A stretch of 64,000 bases of DNA, taken from Protonemura montana (lineage: Eukaryota > Arthropoda > Insecta > Plecoptera > Nemouridae). A program made the position numbers and the translations under genes. The stretch is from assembly GCA_947568835.1 (NCBI GenBank), contig OX387607.1:3968001-4032000 (forward strand). Reading direction: 5' to 3'. The notes below the pieces were generated by a model. The model made no database searches. It was not told the origin of the DNA and saw only the letters and a program-made list of their open reading frames with translations. This document shows positions 49,801 to 59,100 of this stretch, piece by piece; the stretch's first letter is position 1, and each line of letters starts with the position of its first letter.

Positions 49801-51656
49801 GTGAAATTGGGATATCGCGATTTAGGGATCTCATTAACGGTCTAATTTAAAGCCGTAGATGACTCGAAATAGGTTCCAAAAAAGTCTAAAACATCTTGAG
49901 ACACCAGTAATTTTCTTGTAATCTCTTGAGGGTTTATAAAACTTTCTTTGTGAGGGGATGGGAGAAACTACAGAAATTTGACAGGTAAATACGCTGATAA
50001 ATATAAGCACTGCATCATTTATTAACAGCTTATAAGAATAATGCTATTATATCGTTTCCATAATAAAGGTGACCGTGTTCACACTAGTTATCGATAGATC
50101 AAATCCAATGGCAATGAGTTAGCAAACCGTGGATTAGTGAATTAATCAAGTTATTGTTATCAAGTTAATCAAGTCATACACAGTTAGGTAAGTCAGTAAC
50201 ATACCAACATAAAGTAGCCACTGTGAAAACAGCTCGCAAAAGAACAAACAGCCTGACTCACCGCACGAAGGGACTGTGGTCACGAAAGAACCCGAGGTAT
50301 GCCTCGTCGCGGTACATGAATCGCAGGTCGTTCTTGCATCCGACGAGGATGATCGGCGTCTGCGGACAGAAGCGCCGTATCTCGGGGTACCACATCGCCT
50401 TGCAGTTCCGCAGTGACACGGGATTGGTCAGCGAGAAACACAGCAGCACCACGTCAGACCTGCACGGAAAAATAATTTGGTGAAAAAGCCAGGGAGAATT
50501 CGTAGCGGAAACTTATTTTATTTTGGTCCAGGGAAATTACGGGTAAAACTCTGGGTCGGCCGTTCACTAGCAAGCCTGTGGTCGAATGGTGGTAATGCGT
50601 ATACGGTTGAAATCGCCCGCATCAAGAATTCTGGTGCATTGTGCTACTATTTGGCAGCTTGGGAATTATTTTGCACTATTACACAGGCACTCAACATTTT
50701 GCCTCAAAGCGTGTGTGACTTTCCACATTCGGAGCAATCGTTCTTTTCCTACGAATAGTATCTCAATAAGAATACCCTTTTCACAGTCCCCGCTCGATTT
50801 GCCAAGGTTTTGGCAAGTAGTCACAGCAGAAAATATACTTTTTAGGAATATCTCTAACGATTATTTAGATGAAATCTTAATAAAATTGCAAACGCTTGCA
50901 ATGCGCGGGGTATTTTATGATCTCGAACTATGAAACGATCGGATACGGTAGGTCATGTCGCATTTATTTTCCGGATAACACGATGCTGAGAGGTGCAAAC
51001 TTGCAAATCTGTCAAGCCCCCAAGAATTGCTGATAAAGAGTCGACAGATAAGATATCAGTGAACCTGACCTACCGTCCGTAGGCAAAGCGTCGGTCCTTC
51101 TCGTGGTCTCCGAATGTGTCCCAGAGCCGCAGGGAGACGTTGACGCCGTCCACCACCTCCCAAGACCTCTCCAAAACCTGCGAGCAGGGGCAGAGAAATT
51201 TAAAATGTCATAGACAACAGATTACATACTGTATGGTTTGCTGTTATCGGAAGTTTCCTGTTGAAAATAATACAAAACTCGAAACAACCGCTTGTCTCGA
51301 GTCTGTACCGATACTTTTACACCTTCCGAAGAAGGCAGTGGACACGATTACTTCTTTTTTAATTACCAGTTCATTCTGCCCTAAACAACTCAAAAATTAT
51401 TCCGTATATCTCTGGTGTACCATCCTGCACATCCGCTTGGTATAATTCTTTTTAGATCCGACCCTGATATACTCACATCCTTGTAAATGCGATACTGGTC
51501 GATCGCCCACACGGTCGGCACATGCGTGCTGAGCAGCTGACTTAGAGACACGTGCTTGTTGCACGCGCGTGCGCAGATGAGCCGCGTCTTGCCGACGGCG
51601 GTGTCCCCAACGACGACGCATTTCACCAACTCCTGGTGGGGTTGTTCGTTATCCAT
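34665..51656 (-). CDS. RhoBTB: RhoBTB atypical Rho GTPase (complete, 12 coding exons)
   Basis: RhoBTB proteins are atypical Rho-family GTPases with two BTB domains, used as substrate adaptors of Cullin3 ubiquitin ligases. CDS exons in order: 51656-51477, 51177-51074, 50459-50262, 43513-43306, 42427-42137, 41450-41359, 40494-40221, 38669-38556, 37776-37606, 36708-36466, 35380-35232, 34833-34665. All introns are GT-AG and all phases agree, giving 730 residues, close to the family size (about 700-750). Domains: GTPase about 11-225 with P-loop GDTAVGKT (17-24), LWDTFGDH (78-85) and GCKND (135-139); split BTB1 about 240-480 with a long acidic/Ser-rich insert; BTB2 about 495-620; the RhoBTB C-terminus to 730. 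The DTFG in place of DTAG is normal for RhoBTB. Intron 3 hosts an antisense gene. Confidence 0.97.
35232..35380 (-). CDS. RhoBTB: RhoBTB exon 11
   Basis: Encodes [20 protein letters not shown] and [20 protein letters not shown] up to HRWPPV and a split Trp codon. This is the conserved post-BTB2 segment of the family. Confidence 0.96.
35567..35815 (-). mobile_element. 5S-rRNA-like repeat fragment in RhoBTB intron 10
   Basis: GGTCACCCATCCAATACCTG (35753-35772) and the following GTGATC...AGAATC resemble the reverse complement of the 5S rRNA internal promoter region (GGATGGGTGACC box C), with a deletion of about 15 bases. Upstream GGGGACCACCGGCTTGAAG and CCCTTCCGACGG look like other repeat sequence I have seen in arthropod genomes. 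It could be a 5S-derived SINE (SINE3 type) or a 5S pseudogene piece. The call rests on visual similarity. Confidence 0.4.
36466..36708 (-). CDS. RhoBTB: RhoBTB exon 10 (BTB2 C-half)
   Basis: 81 codons, phase 0 on both sides: [60 protein letters not shown] and on. This is the second half of BTB2 plus the following helices. Confidence 0.97.
37606..37776 (-). CDS. RhoBTB: RhoBTB exon 9 (BTB2 N-half)
   Basis: 57 codons: [57 protein letters not shown]. It has the canonical BTB pattern SD-[IV]-x-F, then H-R/K-x-x-L. Confidence 0.97.
38556..38669 (-). CDS. RhoBTB: RhoBTB exon 8 (end of BTB1)
   Basis: 38 codons: [20 protein letters not shown] and [18 protein letters not shown]. This is the last helical part of the first BTB domain, after the insert. 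Confidence 0.96.
40221..40494 (-). CDS. RhoBTB: RhoBTB exon 7 (insert end and BTB1 middle)
   Basis: 91 codons, the first one split with exon 6. It includes [20 protein letters not shown] and [13 protein letters not shown], where the BTB1 fold resumes after the family-specific insertion. Confidence 0.96.
41359..41450 (-). CDS. RhoBTB: RhoBTB exon 6 (BTB1 insert)
   Basis: 30 codons plus two bases: [20 protein letters not shown] and [10 protein letters not shown]. Acidic, low-conservation insert; supported by clean borders (acceptor TGCCGCAG, donor GTGAGA) and phase continuity. Confidence 0.9.
42137..42427 (-). CDS. RhoBTB: RhoBTB exon 5 (BTB1 N-half)
   Basis: 97 codons from [20 protein letters not shown] through [20 protein letters not shown] and [20 protein letters not shown]. 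The donor chosen is GTAAGC at 42136; a weaker GT a few codons earlier would shorten the exon. Phase 0 at both ends. Confidence 0.93.
43306..43513 (-). CDS. RhoBTB: RhoBTB exon 4 (end of GTPase domain)
   Basis: Restores Arg from a split codon, then [40 protein letters not shown] and [20 protein letters not shown] up to [13 protein letters not shown] is the G5-like motif. Confidence 0.97.
44147..44332 (+). CDS. Nested gene exon 1 (membrane segment)
   Basis: 62 codons from [20 protein letters not shown] to YFIIT, with donor GTGAGT at 44333. A short amphipathic/basic N-terminus precedes a strongly hydrophobic stretch. Reading on past the donor gives only 20 codons of low-complexity sequence, so splicing is the better model. 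Confidence 0.65.
44147..48874 (+). CDS. Nested antisense gene: N-terminal membrane segment, long disordered tail
   Basis: I do not recognise this family. Three exons (44147-44332, 44736-44816, 45017-48874) join in phase 0 at both junctions with GT-AG borders, giving about 1374 residues. Exon 1 starts in a good context (ATAAACATGG). Residues about 38-67 form one hydrophobic segment ([19 protein letters not shown] and on), the only membrane candidate. The rest is highly charged, Ser/Lys/Glu-rich and low-complexity, with degenerate internal repeats and a basic C-terminus ([20 protein letters not shown], then [12 protein letters not shown]). An AATAAA at 48915-48920 follows the stop. The large exon alone could be translated from its own ATG at 45017, giving 1285 residues without a membrane segment. 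It lies entirely inside RhoBTB intron 3 on the other strand. Confidence 0.75.
44736..44816 (+). CDS. Nested gene exon 2
   Basis: 27 codons: [20 protein letters not shown] and VPVSKTE. Acceptor CCCCGCTGCAG, donor GTGAGT. It is phase 0 on both sides, so skipping it would keep the frame. Confidence 0.65.
45017..48874 (+). CDS. Nested gene exon 3 (1285-codon main exon)
   Basis: An uninterrupted 3858-bp frame from ATG at 45017 to TGA at 48872-48874. The acceptor TCTCTATAG lies directly before the ATG, and the in-frame TAG within it is removed by splicing. Such a long frame in AT-rich DNA cannot be chance. Repeats visible in the product: [24 protein letters not shown] and [24 protein letters not shown] (about residues 265-390 of this exon), three units of about 30 residues around [18 protein letters not shown] and SEVQDLEKK (about 630-720), and [22 protein letters not shown] (about 990-1040). 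Confidence 0.88.
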   Translation: MNLEEKIQIYEKYLTLMNSELGPSAPATVNNKRKPSREMRPPLRSVPDPADWLPELGEGREKPSKELKKSSVSDPKVPRAKGEKEVARSVGAKKDLQSCKKRVRFNLTCSKTKFSGDLRNESAAGSLAEVVVRPQGPTPTSLSESPHLRPPKTDLETENVFQEEANSTPLGRSSSSRPNEHPRIKMEFRSGYRQTGLFVSFPLPEDAEEEPASKSRPCDSLASSEVSSRWSDVSRKLMSGEGKDADSKQRNEESPGDRSRLQSWRNASKAMERGKAQKVADGKSQAEKESGLSTSSDDSGKSFKSTKRRKKMAKRPDGKMRSEEALDDRVSFDFWGNASEITKRRKRAPKEADDKMQTEEESEEVCTSLDDSEKSSKFTKSIKKVAKEVGRKAISIAEYDVRPQAKKISRSYEYQLPELCLATGNGSTSAKERTTKRVCPLISGSTKLSRTRFESLQRRLLHASLSASLSSPEDSDGSIPRLDQPLAEARSVTSRSHSRPTASVCSSKSEEGSKTRSSSEQHRRRRASPSNVLRQADSGDDSDSPVGRPAPEQRQAVTITYLMNASPPERLPLVPLRSKQSTCYTSTKRLGSSEPVRLRTWQDSGIRQCLRPNDWAEKTDVTNPKHASTESDEQVIKRDATTKEVDAHGQNERAEVTSSENDVQVLEVNSTCKAVIAQHQHDGVEGISTGSEVQDLEKKTISKEVATQTDTANENSKSQSKGQVLAVEPDMERTGLLMPLDVGEAACQLMDPVFESSLESRSSTLDPTVVSADNSMELDTEKLEKLSIILKETPQAVHDERFNLITSLPDDGIVATGTTGTSSCPNMVTAQEVTANGSPDVNSSSESSSAEGKLKYDLEPSARLPPAVPTRVPSLHDDSVVETPETSGSSNDADERKQPIELRHDDLGETPKRRQGVFLSQLTSIESLEKPIAMKSQQTPAILSDVTVPLKKRPASSLGSPIKHGQLEGKKGGKIQSSGEQKAKIVVKKQWKATPKLMMKNPAGTKTDKEHLQDLKNVSKLKALSRWNATLKLKNPVDINHPTSAVIGGSNLKHLDDNLLFNYLQENDPQSQKCPDAVCDQIQSEHNIITKELIKNTTNLRPQVIERDMVLMEVLHNAGDSVTLQKYVFRYATKRRVFIRLKSQPKILLTGKNLTKKNKAVEKIKAVGNLRPEKEELKTHRKRKPLSMFCVSSDCRQKQEAREEEALLSTEDSASMVLEASEEHQQENDAKEAGGVLTESPSTMLSKSQLRWLERRRKTLVNIDGAAREAAARGKRRRGDNFLVT
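48915..48920 (+). terminator. Polyadenylation signal of the nested gene
   Basis: AATAAA 41 bases after the stop codon of the 1285-codon exon, at a usual distance. Confidence 0.65.
49098..49217 (+). mobile_element. Retroelement 3' end (copy 2) with three hairpins
   Basis: Three adjacent perfect hairpins (49098-49113 GGCCCTAAAAAGGGCC, 49115-49128 AACGTCTCGACGTT, 49132-49147 ACGAGGCACAGCTCGT) precede TTATCTTCAGGAGAATGATC and the shared end block TTTAGACTCATG to TTTATCCTTAG (about 49187-49213). The layout resembles the end structure of Penelope-like retroelements. The class is not proven. Confidence 0.5.
49298..49339 (+). repeat. (TATGT)n/(TATGA)n microsatellite
   Basis: About eight pentamer units, first TATGT and then mixed TATGA/TATGT, just downstream of the retroelement end in RhoBTB intron 3. 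Confidence 0.85.
50262..50459 (-). CDS. RhoBTB: RhoBTB exon 3 (GTPase middle)
   Basis: Restores Arg, then [40 protein letters not shown] and [20 protein letters not shown]. Contains the Rho-type WYPEI and the degenerate G4 motif CKND. Confidence 0.97.
50868..50921 (-). mobile_element. SINE-tail fragment
   Basis: TTGCAAACGCTTGCAATGCG followed by CGGGGTATTTTA is nearly identical to 19611-19641. Only the tail of the element is present; no tRNA-like head is visible upstream. Confidence 0.65.
51074..51177 (-). CDS. RhoBTB: RhoBTB exon 2 (switch II region)
   Basis: Encodes [20 protein letters not shown] and [14 protein letters not shown] plus two bases of Arg. Acceptor CTCGCAG, donor GTAGGT. Confidence 0.97.
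51477..51656 (-). CDS. RhoBTB: RhoBTB exon 1 (start and P-loop)
   Basis: 60 codons: [40 protein letters not shown] and [20 protein letters not shown]. The ATG at 51656-51654 is chosen because the family N-terminus is short and conserved; the preceding codon is GTG. The donor is GTGAGT. Confidence 0.96.
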
Positions 51657-51690
51657 CACTGGTAGCCATCATCCCTTACGGAACATGACA
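51649..51690 (-). promoter_or_regulatory. Likely 3' splice site and short upstream frames of RhoBTB
   Basis: CTCTGCTTTGTCCACAG ends at 51691, a good acceptor, so a separate 5'-UTR exon farther upstream is likely. Between it and the start codon are two short upstream frames: ATG TTC CGT AAG GGA TGA, and ATG ATG GCT ACC AGT GAT then GGA TAA (51672-51649). The second overlaps the RhoBTB start and could lower its translation. Inference only. Confidence 0.45.
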
Positions 51691-52540
51691 CTGTGGACAA
51701 AGCAGAGAGGTGTTGAGACGCTATTAGAACCATTGGACTTGTGGAAGCTTAATTTTGGCCGGTAATAACTGCTGCAACTAAGAAAATAGATTTTTTTTCG
51801 TTGCTTTAGATTAGTTTTAAATGGTCTGTCAATTGCATTTACTTGCAACTAAAATAAATTGGCGATTGTGAAACGGGAGTATAAGAAAGCATGTTATAGG
51901 TTTACGCGTACAAGGAAACGAAGATGTAGTTACAGAAAACAGCTGTTTTCCAGGGAAAATATATGTTGCAAATACTGCTGCATTTATAACGATGCTACAA
52001 AGACATAAAAAATCTTATGAAAACAACGCTGGGTTTGTCGTAAAGGGCATTGCAATAGCCGCATCGAGCACTTTGGAAAGTATACCGTGAAAACTTGAGC
52101 TAACTTTTCAATGCGTCATTTGTAACCAGCTATTACCATTTTCCACAACTATGCTTGGGAAAGCAGGAAGAAAATGTGAGGCGGGTTGCATTTCTCTGCG
52201 CTCAATTCCTGCGGCTGGTCATCAAATCACGGAAGTTGGATTGCGGGAAAAAACGTGTGGTGTTATTTGCCAGTCACAACTGCATTCACCATAAACTTGG
52301 AAGGGAGAGAGCGGCGTTGAGAGGGTGCTAGACGCTCGCTTCTGCCTTGCTATAAGTAACTATATGTCGACTTGAGTTTGATGAATACACAAGCCACAGG
52401 TACAGGTGTGTTATGTTGACAAACACTCGCTTTATGTGCTTACATAATTTTAGGTATAAACAGTACTCTGATAATTACCTGTTCATATTAAGGGCCACCT
52501 TACAGAGATCCAGGGAGTTGGGATTTGTGATAATTCATAG

Positions 52541-52590
52541 TGGTTTGTAGAATCATGTCTACTTGATTTATCCTTAGCACTAGTTTTAAC
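52541..52590 (+). mobile_element. Retroelement 3' end fragment (copy 3)
   Basis: CATGTCTACTTGATTTATCC followed by TTAGCACTAG matches the end blocks at 8.7 and 49.2 kb. It retains one GCACTA unit, and this supports GCACTA as the true tail sequence. Confidence 0.6.
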
Positions 52591-52704
52591 AAAAACTATT
52601 CGACATCAGTTTTGAACGCTAAGTAAAGGACAACTAAAATTAAATTCAACTAAAATTTAGTTGTCCTTTATTTAGCATTCAAAACCTCATTTCGAATAGT
52701 TTTT
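52591..52704. repeat. Foldback, about 51-bp arms
   Basis: AAAAACTATTCGACATCAG at the left is mirrored by CGAATAGTTTTT at the right. The inner part AAAGGACAACTAAAATT pairs fully with AATTTTAGTTGTCCTTT. Only a few mismatches occur over about 51 bp, with a loop of under 15 nt. It abuts the retroelement end at 52590. It could be a MITE or a hairpin RNA. Confidence 0.8.
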
Positions 52705-55120
52705 CTTAGACATCAATTCAGTTTTTTAACAATTAATTTAGCATTCGTTAGGACTCCATTTTCATGGCGGAAGCTTCAACAGAAATGATCTTTGATTTGT
52801 TTTGATGATTTATCAGACATCGACCCGTTTTATAAAGAATCAATCAGAAATGACACATTATGAAATGCAGACATGAATGGTTTACCAACTTTCAAATACT
52901 AGTATCTAGAATTTGCAATTCAAACGCACTAAGATCCAACTACTCGGTTTAATGCATCCTGTCGTCGTTTATAAAACGCGCATATTGATAGAGCTGTTAG
53001 CATTCCCAATTACCTCGCGACATTTAAGACCGCCTTTGCCTATTAAAGCATTGCTACGTACACGTTGTTCACATCATTTACAACGTGTCTCGGTGCGTAA
53101 TTTATTCAAATGGATTCGGTGTACTTGAAATCTATGAATTATGGCAAGTGAATCTTGAACGCGCGCGAAGCGGCGCTCAAAAGGTGTCTTTATTTTTAAA
53201 TCCTTGATCAACGGTCGGTCGCGTATTCCCGCTCGACGGTACGTCCTTGAGCAGTCGAACACGGAAGCACAATTTGAATTTGTCACTCATCAAGAACAAT
53301 CGACAACCGTCTTATCTCGAGTCTCTAGAGTGTTCTACACTTTGATTCGACCCTGATTGATTTGTTATCGCGTTGTCCGTTACATGCATGTAAGGAACGC
53401 TTCGTGTCCGCCTACGCATTTTAAAATGTCACCAATGGTCACCAATATCATGGTCGGGTATAGAAATGCTCAACTGAATCTCAACTCCAACAATGTGACG
53501 TGACAAATCGATGGTGTGAAAATAGACGGGTGAAATTACACGGCTTCCCTTATTCAAGGTTGTCGTGGCGTTAGTTTAGTACGTCTCGCGTCTGCCGTGG
53601 AAGTCCGACGTTAATTTGTTTTCACTTGCATCGCAGAGAGTTGCTCGTTCGACCACGTAATCAAATAAATTGCAATATCTATTTGCTTCATCATTGAATT
53701 GTAAAGAAGAGCGACACGCAAGCGAAACATTAGAACGGCAATGAAATTAGCTAATAGTGCGGTGTAGACTCTTGTCGAGTCTCACAAAGTTTGGGGACCG
53801 CTAATTTGCTCAATGTCCGTCCAAAATGAACGAACTACCTGTGTTACCGTAATATTTTTAAATGTATTAAAACTAGTTTATTGAGGCATACTGTTGTATA
53901 GCTATTAATTTAATTGTTAGCGGGATGTTTAGAATATTTGTTTGTTTTAAAATTATCCTCGTAATTATGATAACGAGTAATGTGAGTGCTCGATGAATAA
54001 TTTAAATGCTGCATGTCTCAGTTCTCACTCGAAGCAAGTCAACTTTACAATCGAGAGTGCGTTCATACGAGCACGTATTGTAGTGTAGTGCTTTGGACCG
54101 AACGTAAATATAACCTAGTAATGAATCACATGTTCTAGAAAAACCGTGCCTTGTGCATTTCTTTAATAGCCCTGCGGGGAAATCGAGAAAATTACGCTGA
54201 AAGCTCTTGAAAACGGCAATCGAAACAATTTCCGATCACTTATCAGGCGATGCTTATCTGGAAACTTCAAGTACATCTTCATTATTCAGCATTGATCTGT
54301 AAGCTAGTCACTGTTTAAAGGTCTTCCGACTTTTCTTTATTACAGCAGACACACCTTATCCTGTTGTTCTGCGAAATGAATCCACCCTGTCTACCAAGCC
54401 GCGCCTAAAACTTCTAGAAAGTACCTACTTTACGTTTCCGTGCACATATCAAGTGGCCTAACGGTTAAACAAAGTGCAGAGATGTCAGAAGCAGCTGAAT
54501 CTTTTGTTACCGTGTGAATACATCATTGTCTTAATTCCCAATGAACGCCGATCACAGAGGTATACGTATCGATTGAATCATAACCCACAAGGCTGAACAA
54601 CTGCGTATGCGTGGGCTTAACAGTGTGTCAAAGGTGTGTTAATCGAATTACACATGCGCTAAGCCAATAACATATTTTTAAACTGCGTCACTTCTCTATC
54701 CTCATTTTTAAGGACACACCGCGCTCGCGCCAGTAAACAAGGATTCGCTCGCAGCGAGACATTGACCTTCCCCGCTTACTTGCGAAACTCGCGGAAACGC
54801 GCGCCACAATTTATTAATGCCCTGAGAATGTTCAAAGCGGCATTAATAATTTCGAGCCAACAAAGAGGTGGACCGCGAGAGAATCCCAGATGATTTCTCG
54901 AACGAGACAAGACTAGAGTTACTGGTGCAAGACCAGACGGTGTCTAGACAAAGACAAGATCTTCGTAAGAGGAGACGAGGCTTATTCAACTATTCACGTG
55001 CTCTGATGCACATAAACTTCCGATTTCAGATATCTAACAAGGAACAAAGCAGTAAAAAAGAGACAACGATGAGGATGAGCTAATGGCATTCCAACCCAAT
55101 GGGCTCTACCCCTCCGGCGA

Positions 55121-55140
55121 GACTTCGGTATACCGAAGTC
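55121..55140. repeat. Perfect 20-bp palindrome
   Basis: GACTTCGGTATACCGAAGTC reads the same on both strands. It lies in a locally GC-rich stretch and is the kind of site bound by homodimeric DNA-binding proteins, although no binder can be named. Confidence 0.8.
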
Positions 55141-58100
55141 ATTGCCGCTGACGAGAAACCAGTCGGGATTGTGCAACATTGCGGAAGGTCCAGCGGCAGA
55201 CAACGAAAATAGCTTGTGGGCGACTGCTGGCTTGTACGTGTTGTGATTTCCGCGCGTTCAAATCTCCATGCTAAATTGATGACAGCATAAGCTGTCGTTC
55301 GCACAAGTGTTTATGGATATTGAGGAAGAATATCTTAGGTTTGTGTGAAACCGTTGGGACGCTGATGCAGTTATAATGCGGCATGTCGTAGCCGTATAGC
55401 GGATAAAGAATTAAATGTCTCTAGCCACAATAAATCTGTCACCGGTAGGTTTTTTTTTGTTTTTAATCCTAGAAACTATGCGTTTAAAAGGTGGTTGGAG
55501 GAATTTGAAACACGGGTTCGAAACCTACGCGTCTCTTGACCCCCATGTCGGGGTGAACGCGGTTCAACCCCGGTCGAACCCTCCCGAATCTCTGTAAGGT
55601 GGTCCCGACGCCGACGGCTGCTGACGGACGACGTCAACGCGACTGCGACAGCAACGAGATGTCAGCATCCACGCGGTCTTCACGTCGCGATGCACAGTCA
55701 CTGGCGGCCCGATGATTGGGGTGGAAGTGTACTTTGGACTGGCGCTATGCACCGAGCTTGCGGTTCAAGCTTAGAGAGTTGATTTCCGTCGACAAACTTG
55801 CTCCGAATATCATTCAGTTACGCGGCATTATTGAACGACGACGAAACATTCGAAATTTAGTAGTTACGACCAGAGATTTAAAATTAACAAAGAGAAAAGA
55901 CAGTTTTAATCACGCGTTTTGTATCAAAATAACAAATAAATAGCCTCACTCGAAATTTAAACCGCAACTTTAAATCACTTCCAGTTAAAATCTCCACCCG
56001 AATCGACGAGCAAAATTCGCCTAACTCACGCTATTTAAAACAACGCAAGTAAAACGCTATGCTCGTTCACTGCTGCGCGGTCCCATGAAAGGATCGCGGC
56101 ACTCTCTATGGACGACCGTACAGCACTGACTGGAGATCCCCGTCTCGGATGACAGTCAGAGTCTGGACGGGGTGGGGGGGAGAGCGACCGTCAACACACA
56201 GGGTCTTATCAGTCATAGTCTACGCACCAAGATTACAGCAGATATTTTATTATCACCTGTGCCTTAGGCAACGAATTGCTTCGAAAACCGGAGGCGTGCG
56301 TCAGTGTAATGCTCGGTAGGTTCGTGCCGATGATTTCTTTCATCAATCACGTTGAAGTCATTTCATCTCGTTGGTACAATCGAGCTAGAGAACGCACTGG
56401 CTCGAGCGACAAGTGCATCAATCGCGATCGGTTATGAATCACTTTTTTATGGTCATTCCTAAAATAGTTCCGCCTCCATTGTTTCTAATCTAATCGGTGC
56501 AGACTCATTAGTGCTAATGAGGGCGCTACCCGCAAAACATCTACAAGCAACTTCGAACACGTTTCGCCATTTACTCTCATAGTTTTTAAATATCTTTAAG
56601 AACAATAAGTAAATCTTGTAATTTGCTTGCAGCGTAGTTAAAATTCTCTGAGTCCATTTGCATTTCCTGATTGTCTACAAGAATGCAGCATGGTCGTTGC
56701 CGGTTAGACCCTTATCAATCAAACAATATACCGATGCTCTTTTCAATAACTTATTATCGTAGAGAACAATACATTGTTTTCTCCAATGTCATCAAAGTGT
56801 TTTTCTGTTAGAAAAAAATAATATTTTTTCTTATTTTAAGTGGTTAAAACGTCTTAAGTGGCGCTAAACGACGCTCGCGACGCCCGCAAAACGGCGCCCG
56901 CTAGAGGAGCAATTTTCAAACATGCTTGATTGTGTATCGACATGTTGTTTACCAACATACAAGACTTCTAAGAACTATTATTGTCACAGCGCCTGCAGAT
57001 AAGTGTGGACAAATACAACTTCTATATTTAGAATGTACCAACCGAGATATTTACCCGCGATTAGCATGTGCGCCTGTAAATCGTAGTTAAATTGTTGTAC
57101 ATGAAAGATCGCTAATACATTGAACCTCTGAGATTGTCGTTTGTTCAAACATGCTACCAGTTGCAATGGCATTCGGTATGAACGATCGAAACACAAGGCC
57201 GAGAGGAACACGACGACGAAGCTGGTGAAAAATATTGATTAATAAAGTTTGGGGGGATGGTGATCTTTATCAATGTTCGTTATAACTAACCCTGGATTAG
57301 CACTTATCGTTTCGACTTTCAAAATGATTGTAAAAGTTTGTTGAAAACTTTTGGTCCGTGCCATAAAGTTTGCGCTTGCACCCTGCGTAAGCTTTAAAAT
57401 TTTATAGCGCTAGTAAAAAAATTGTGTCTTCTTTTTGCGAATCATAGCTGGTCAACGCCAAAATTTGAAATTTAAACTAGAATCATTTTTAGCGCATTTG
57501 GAAACATATTTATCCTGATGATCTGTACATTTGTCATGACTACTTGGACGTTGAATTGTTGCTAAAGAAAATACGATATTCTGCAGAGAATTGAGTAATT
57601 TTTTTTGCACGAATCGAATATTTTATTATGTAAAAGCGTTCGTGTATCTAGATTCGCACGCAAACTTTTGTACTAACCACCGAACCGGTCACAGAAAACA
57701 CACAGAAGACATTTTTACCTACATTTTAAGCATTTTCAATAATTCGATGCATTTTTAGGTTAGGTCAGAGTTCCATTAAATAAAATTACATATTCCGACC
57801 AATCTTCCACAAGGCTTAAATGGTCATCCTTGACCAAATAAATTGAATTTCTTAATTCCTCGCCGATTACCTGCATTTTAGACTGTTTTACGCTAAAATA
57901 ATCTTCATTAGTGCCAAATTCAACGATTAATATTCACTTTTATGTATTTGTAATCGTAATTATTCAATTCTAAAGGTTGGTTTTTAAAGAACAGCCACAA
58001 GCGCCATCGTGTGGCAGCTACTATTAGCACGTGTTGCCGGCTCGTTTGCTCAGCAGAACGTTTATCACTGGGACTCTGACTCACGCCCCATTAGATCTCC

Positions 58101-58774
58101 AAATGAACGGTCACTGACCGTTTTCAAGTAGGTACTTGAGAATGGTCACGTTACGGACAAAAACAAGAAGATTCTTCGACCTTCGCGAGGGTAACCATGT
58201 CAACAAAGTGGATGGTGGATGGGCTATGTAAATATTGACATAATAATCGATCAAGCAAACAGCGGAAATGAAGGTATTTCGATGTGCCTAGTTATCAAAT
58301 ATCATGGTATTCGAAATAAACCCGGCGATATCGATTCTAAATTTAGTGCATACTAGTATAAAACGAATTTATAATATCACCGAAATAATTGGTTGATGGA
58401 ATTGAATGTTCCATTATTTAATTGCAATTTTGAAATTAATATTACTGGCATGTTCGTTTCAAACATTCGCCTTTATGCATTTGAATATGACCATTTAAAT
58501 TAGACATGGACTATTTTTGGGCTTAAAATTTGACATGAACTATGTTTGGGTTTAACTTTGATTTAAACGAGGGTTTCGCGAACGGAATTTTAGTAATTGT
58601 GTAGATCAGCGTAGCTTTTCATTTGTGGTAAATAAAATTGAAATGCAAGCCGACGCATTTATCAGAATTATTCAGAAAAAATATATTACCGTAAAAGATA
58701 TTAATCAATTTTACAGCCTTAATACCACAAATGCATTCCGTAGGCGCATTTCTTCCAAATTGTAGTCTTTTGAT

Positions 58775-59100
58775 TGATTACATATTGTGTCGACTCTTCA
58801 AAAGTCAACGACTCTGTATTTAAAGCCAGAGTCGAAAGAGAATTCCCGCATTTCGTTGACTCGTTTTATATATTGACTCTGCATTTTGACAGATCAGAGG
58901 CGACGGATTATGTGCGCAATTTGTCGGCTCTTGAAAAGTCTATCGACTCTGTATAAAAAGCCAGACCCACTGGATTGTTAGCGCATTTTGTTGGCTTTTT
59001 AAAAGTCTATCGACTCTGTATCAAAAGCCAGAGCCACTGGAGTGTGTGCGCATTTCGTTGGCACATTTAATTGATTGACTCTGCTTTTAGCCGAAAACAT
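58775..59100. repeat. Degenerate ~67-bp tandem repeat, about 5 units
   Basis: The anchor GACTCTG recurs at about 58810, 58874, 58945, 59012 and 59077. Around it are AAAAGTCTATC before, AAAGCCAGA-CC after and GCGCATTT-GTTGGC between units. Unit lengths vary from 64 to 71 bp, so this is an old array. Confidence 0.8.

Larger units (their letters stand above)
43514..50261 (-). other. RhoBTB intron 3 (6.7 kb), hosts an antisense gene
   Basis: Between the GTPase exons. It contains the whole + strand gene 44147-48874, a retroelement 3' end (49098-49217) and a TATGT microsatellite (49298-49339). The other RhoBTB introns (34834-35231, 35381-36465, 36709-37605, 37777-38555, 38670-40220, 40495-41358, 41451-42136, 42428-43305, 50460-51073, 51178-51476) show no further genes. 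Intron 10 holds the 5S-like repeat and intron 2 a SINE-tail fragment. Confidence 0.9.

Noticed and set aside
50566-50640. tRNA-like sequence TGGTCGAATGGTGG...GGTTGAAATCG
   Set aside because: The distance between the two boxes is too short and the second box is poor, so it is not supported as a SINE head.
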